A stretch of 37,286 nucleotides of DNA, taken from the NCBI RefSeq assembly GCF_000964225.1, contig NZ_BAMZ01000030.1, forward strand, positions 1 to 37,286. The letters are read 5' to 3'. This document shows positions 36,216 through 37,286 of the stretch, piece by piece. The first letter of the stretch is position 1; each line of letters opens with the position of its first letter. The DNA comes from Acetobacter syzygii (GTDB lineage: Bacteria; Pseudomonadota; Alphaproteobacteria; Acetobacterales; Acetobacteraceae). The translations under genes were made by a program, and so were the position numbers. Below the pieces are notes generated by a model, which saw nothing but the letters and a program-made list of their open reading frames with translations, was not told the origin of the DNA and ran no database searches.

Positions 36216-37144
36216 CATTTGCCGAGGCAGTTACCGCCTATCTTGACGATAAGCCCCGATCACCAGCCACCCACAAATACCTCCTGCGCCTTCTCAAGCA
36301 CTTTGGCGAAAGAAGGCTGACCGAAATCAGCCAAGCATCTTTAAAAGGGGCATATGCAGCCATTCTTGAGGATGGTGAAGAAGCAACTCCAGCGACAAAG
36401 AAGCGCGCCGTCAGAACCCCATTGCAAGCAATCCTAGAGTTTGGGGCAATACAGGGCTGGTGCGACCGACCAGCATTTGCCCCTATCTCTATACAATCCA
36501 AGCCAAAGAAATTCCTGCGCCCAGACGAGGCAACGCAGCTTGTGGCTCATGCCGCCCCACACCTGCAACCCCTATTCGTCTTTCTGATCGGGACCGGATG
36601 CCGACTGTCTGAAGCCCTCGATCTGGAATGGAGGGATGTTGATTTGTGGGGCGCGCGCGCTGTCGTCTGGCAGAAGCAGGGAAACCAGAGGCACGTTGAT
36701 ATGCCGCCATGCGTAATTGACTGGCTGAAGCGCATAGAATGGCGGGAAGGTCACGTATTCCGACCCGTCACGCAAACCCGAAAAGGCTCCGTTATCGGTG
36801 AGCGGTACCACAACTCTGCAAGGCAATATGGAGGTCAGATAAAAAACGGATGGGCTGGGGCTTGCAGGCGCGCAGGTCTGCCAGGGCGATTGCGCGAATG
36901 GATTCCTGCGGGCCAAACTTCTCTGCAATCATGCTTTGTGCCCGACTTCACGCCGCACGATCTTCGACATACGTGGGCCTCTTGGCACTACTGCGTACAC
37001 CGAGATCTTCTCCGGCTCCAAACGGACGGTGCATGGAGCAACATCAACACGGTCACGATATACGCCAAGCTGATGCCAGAAGCGTATAAGGACCAGATAG
37101 AGAGGTGGTGGAGGGATGGACCGCGCGTGGAAAATTCGGGCTAA
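36035..37144 (+). CDS. int: tyrosine-family site-specific integrase
   Basis: A 369-residue tyrosine recombinase. An N-terminal arm/SAM-like domain (about 60-150, ITFAEAVTAYLDDKPRSPAT) precedes the catalytic domain with the residues in order: Arg190 (FLIGTGCRLSEALDLEWRDV), Lys214 (VVWQKQGNQRHVDMP), His308 and Arg311 (PHDLRHTWASW), Trp334 in place of the second His, and the nucleophile Tyr343 (NTVTIYAKLMPE). All are present, so it should be active. The start at 36035 lies inside the excisionase-like gene; ATG 36080 would cut into the family's usual N-terminus. The gene is last in its operon, next to the attachment site. Confidence 0.93.
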   Translation: MPLKIVTVPKSKNLYMRGTIAGQSIFESTGTTDKRIAEEIRRKREAELWNETVYGKRAVITFAEAVTAYLDDKPRSPATHKYLLRLLKHFGERRLTEISQASLKGAYAAILEDGEEATPATKKRAVRTPLQAILEFGAIQGWCDRPAFAPISIQSKPKKFLRPDEATQLVAHAAPHLQPLFVFLIGTGCRLSEALDLEWRDVDLWGARAVVWQKQGNQRHVDMPPCVIDWLKRIEWREGHVFRPVTQTRKGSVIGERYHNSARQYGGQIKNGWAGACRRAGLPGRLREWIPAGQTSLQSCFVPDFTPHDLRHTWASWHYCVHRDLLRLQTDGAWSNINTVTIYAKLMPEAYKDQIERWWRDGPRVENSG

Positions 37145-37171
37145 AATGCTCCACGGATTTTCCACAGATAC

Positions 37172-37231
37172 CAGTCTGAAACCATAGACAATGGTAGACT
37201 GAAATAGATTTAAACGAGTGGGAAATTTCAG
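37172..37231. repeat. repeats between int and the attachment site
   Basis: An interrupted dyad (CAGTCT 37172-37177 and ACCAT 37181-37185 against ATGGT 37191-37195 and AGACTG 37196-37201) is followed by a second dyad CTGAAAT (37199-37205) and ATTTCAG (37225-37231). CTGAAA thus occurs three times (37176, 37199 and inverted at 37226-37231). Such repeats next to an attachment site are candidates for integrase arm-type or Xis binding sites. Confidence 0.4.
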
Positions 37232-37249
37232 CGGGAGACATGGTATAAA

Positions 37250-37265
37250 CCGCAGAATACTGCGG
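37250..37265 (-). terminator. hairpin downstream of the tRNA 3' end
   Basis: CCGCAG and CTGCGG form a perfect 6-bp stem around four bases; on the minus strand it is followed by TTTAT. It lies 8 bases after the CCA of the putative tRNA on that strand and could be its terminator, supplied by the phage after integration. Confidence 0.45.
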
Positions 37266-37273
37266 CTCAGGAA

Positions 37274-37286
37274 TGGTGGGCGCAAC
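37274..37286 (-). other. probable tRNA 3' end (attachment site), cut by window edge
   Basis: The last 13 bases read on the minus strand GTTGCGCCCACCA, the form of a tRNA acceptor 3' strand with encoded CCA (GCGCCC pairing with a 5' GGGCGC). It lies 129 bases downstream of the integrase gene, where tyrosine integrases commonly have their attachment site in a tRNA gene. The rest of the tRNA is outside the window, so neither the isotype nor the repeat length can be given. Confidence 0.45.

Overview
The window is most of a temperate, contractile-tailed (myovirus-type) prophage. The host is probably an alphaproteobacterium, and by its mix of gene families plausibly an acetic acid bacterium (Acetobacteraceae). 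The host call is inference only: there is no rRNA or complete chromosomal gene here. The left edge cuts through a leftward gene, so the element continues beyond position 1. The right edge ends in what looks like the last 13 bases of a tRNA gene on the minus strand, the expected attachment site beside an integrase gene.

Layout. (1) Positions 1-6082 are an accessory (moron) region, AT-richer by eye than the rest. It holds a phage P22 immI-like switch (KilA-N antirepressor-like gene, an Arc-like and a Mnt-like ribbon-helix-helix repressor around one palindromic operator), a lipoprotein and coiled-coil secreted pair, a BrnT/BrnA toxin-antitoxin pair, a DnaA-box cluster, a Panacea-type toxin-antitoxin pair, a secreted protein and a superinfection immunity protein. 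(2) Positions 6127-21034 are one leftward late operon: small and large terminase, portal (DUF1073), Mu gpF-like head morphogenesis protein, DUF2213 scaffold/protease, cement protein, DUF2184 capsid, DUF4054 connector, gp10-like and neck proteins, DUF3383 sheath, DUF3277 tube, a chaperone with a predicted -1 frameshift, and a tape measure with a lytic transglycosylase domain. Baseplate, fibre and lysis genes are not in the window. (3) Positions 21107-29089 are a leftward early region: Cro-like protein, SSB, several small HTH proteins, a cytosine methyltransferase-like protein, GapR-like DUF2312, RuvC-like resolvase, HNH nuclease, and a DUF1376 replication protein with a possible partner. Two isolated rightward small genes sit inside it. 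(4) Positions 29163-30536 are the immunity operon: a short XRE repressor without a self-cleavage domain, a two-TM protein and an ImmA/IrrE metallopeptidase, ended by a terminator. (5) Positions 30663-37144 are a rightward operon: many small phage proteins, a Gp157-like protein, a Bet/RecT-type annealase, a Lar-like protein, an excisionase-like protein and a tyrosine integrase.

How it works together. The layout resembles lambda in mirror image, with the repressor operon between two early promoters. Both early promoters carry the same arrangement: two 15-bp dyads 34 bp apart around a promoter, with identical internal spacing. This predicts that one repressor silences both. Because the repressor lacks a peptidase domain and is encoded with an ImmA-type protease, derepression is probably by proteolysis. 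The immI-like antirepressor cassette gives a second possible route to induction. The other notable signals are the TTTTTTC frameshift site, a roughly 164-residue Gly/Thr-rich insert shared by the sheath and cement proteins, and a terminator just before the small terminase gene that suggests antitermination of late transcription.
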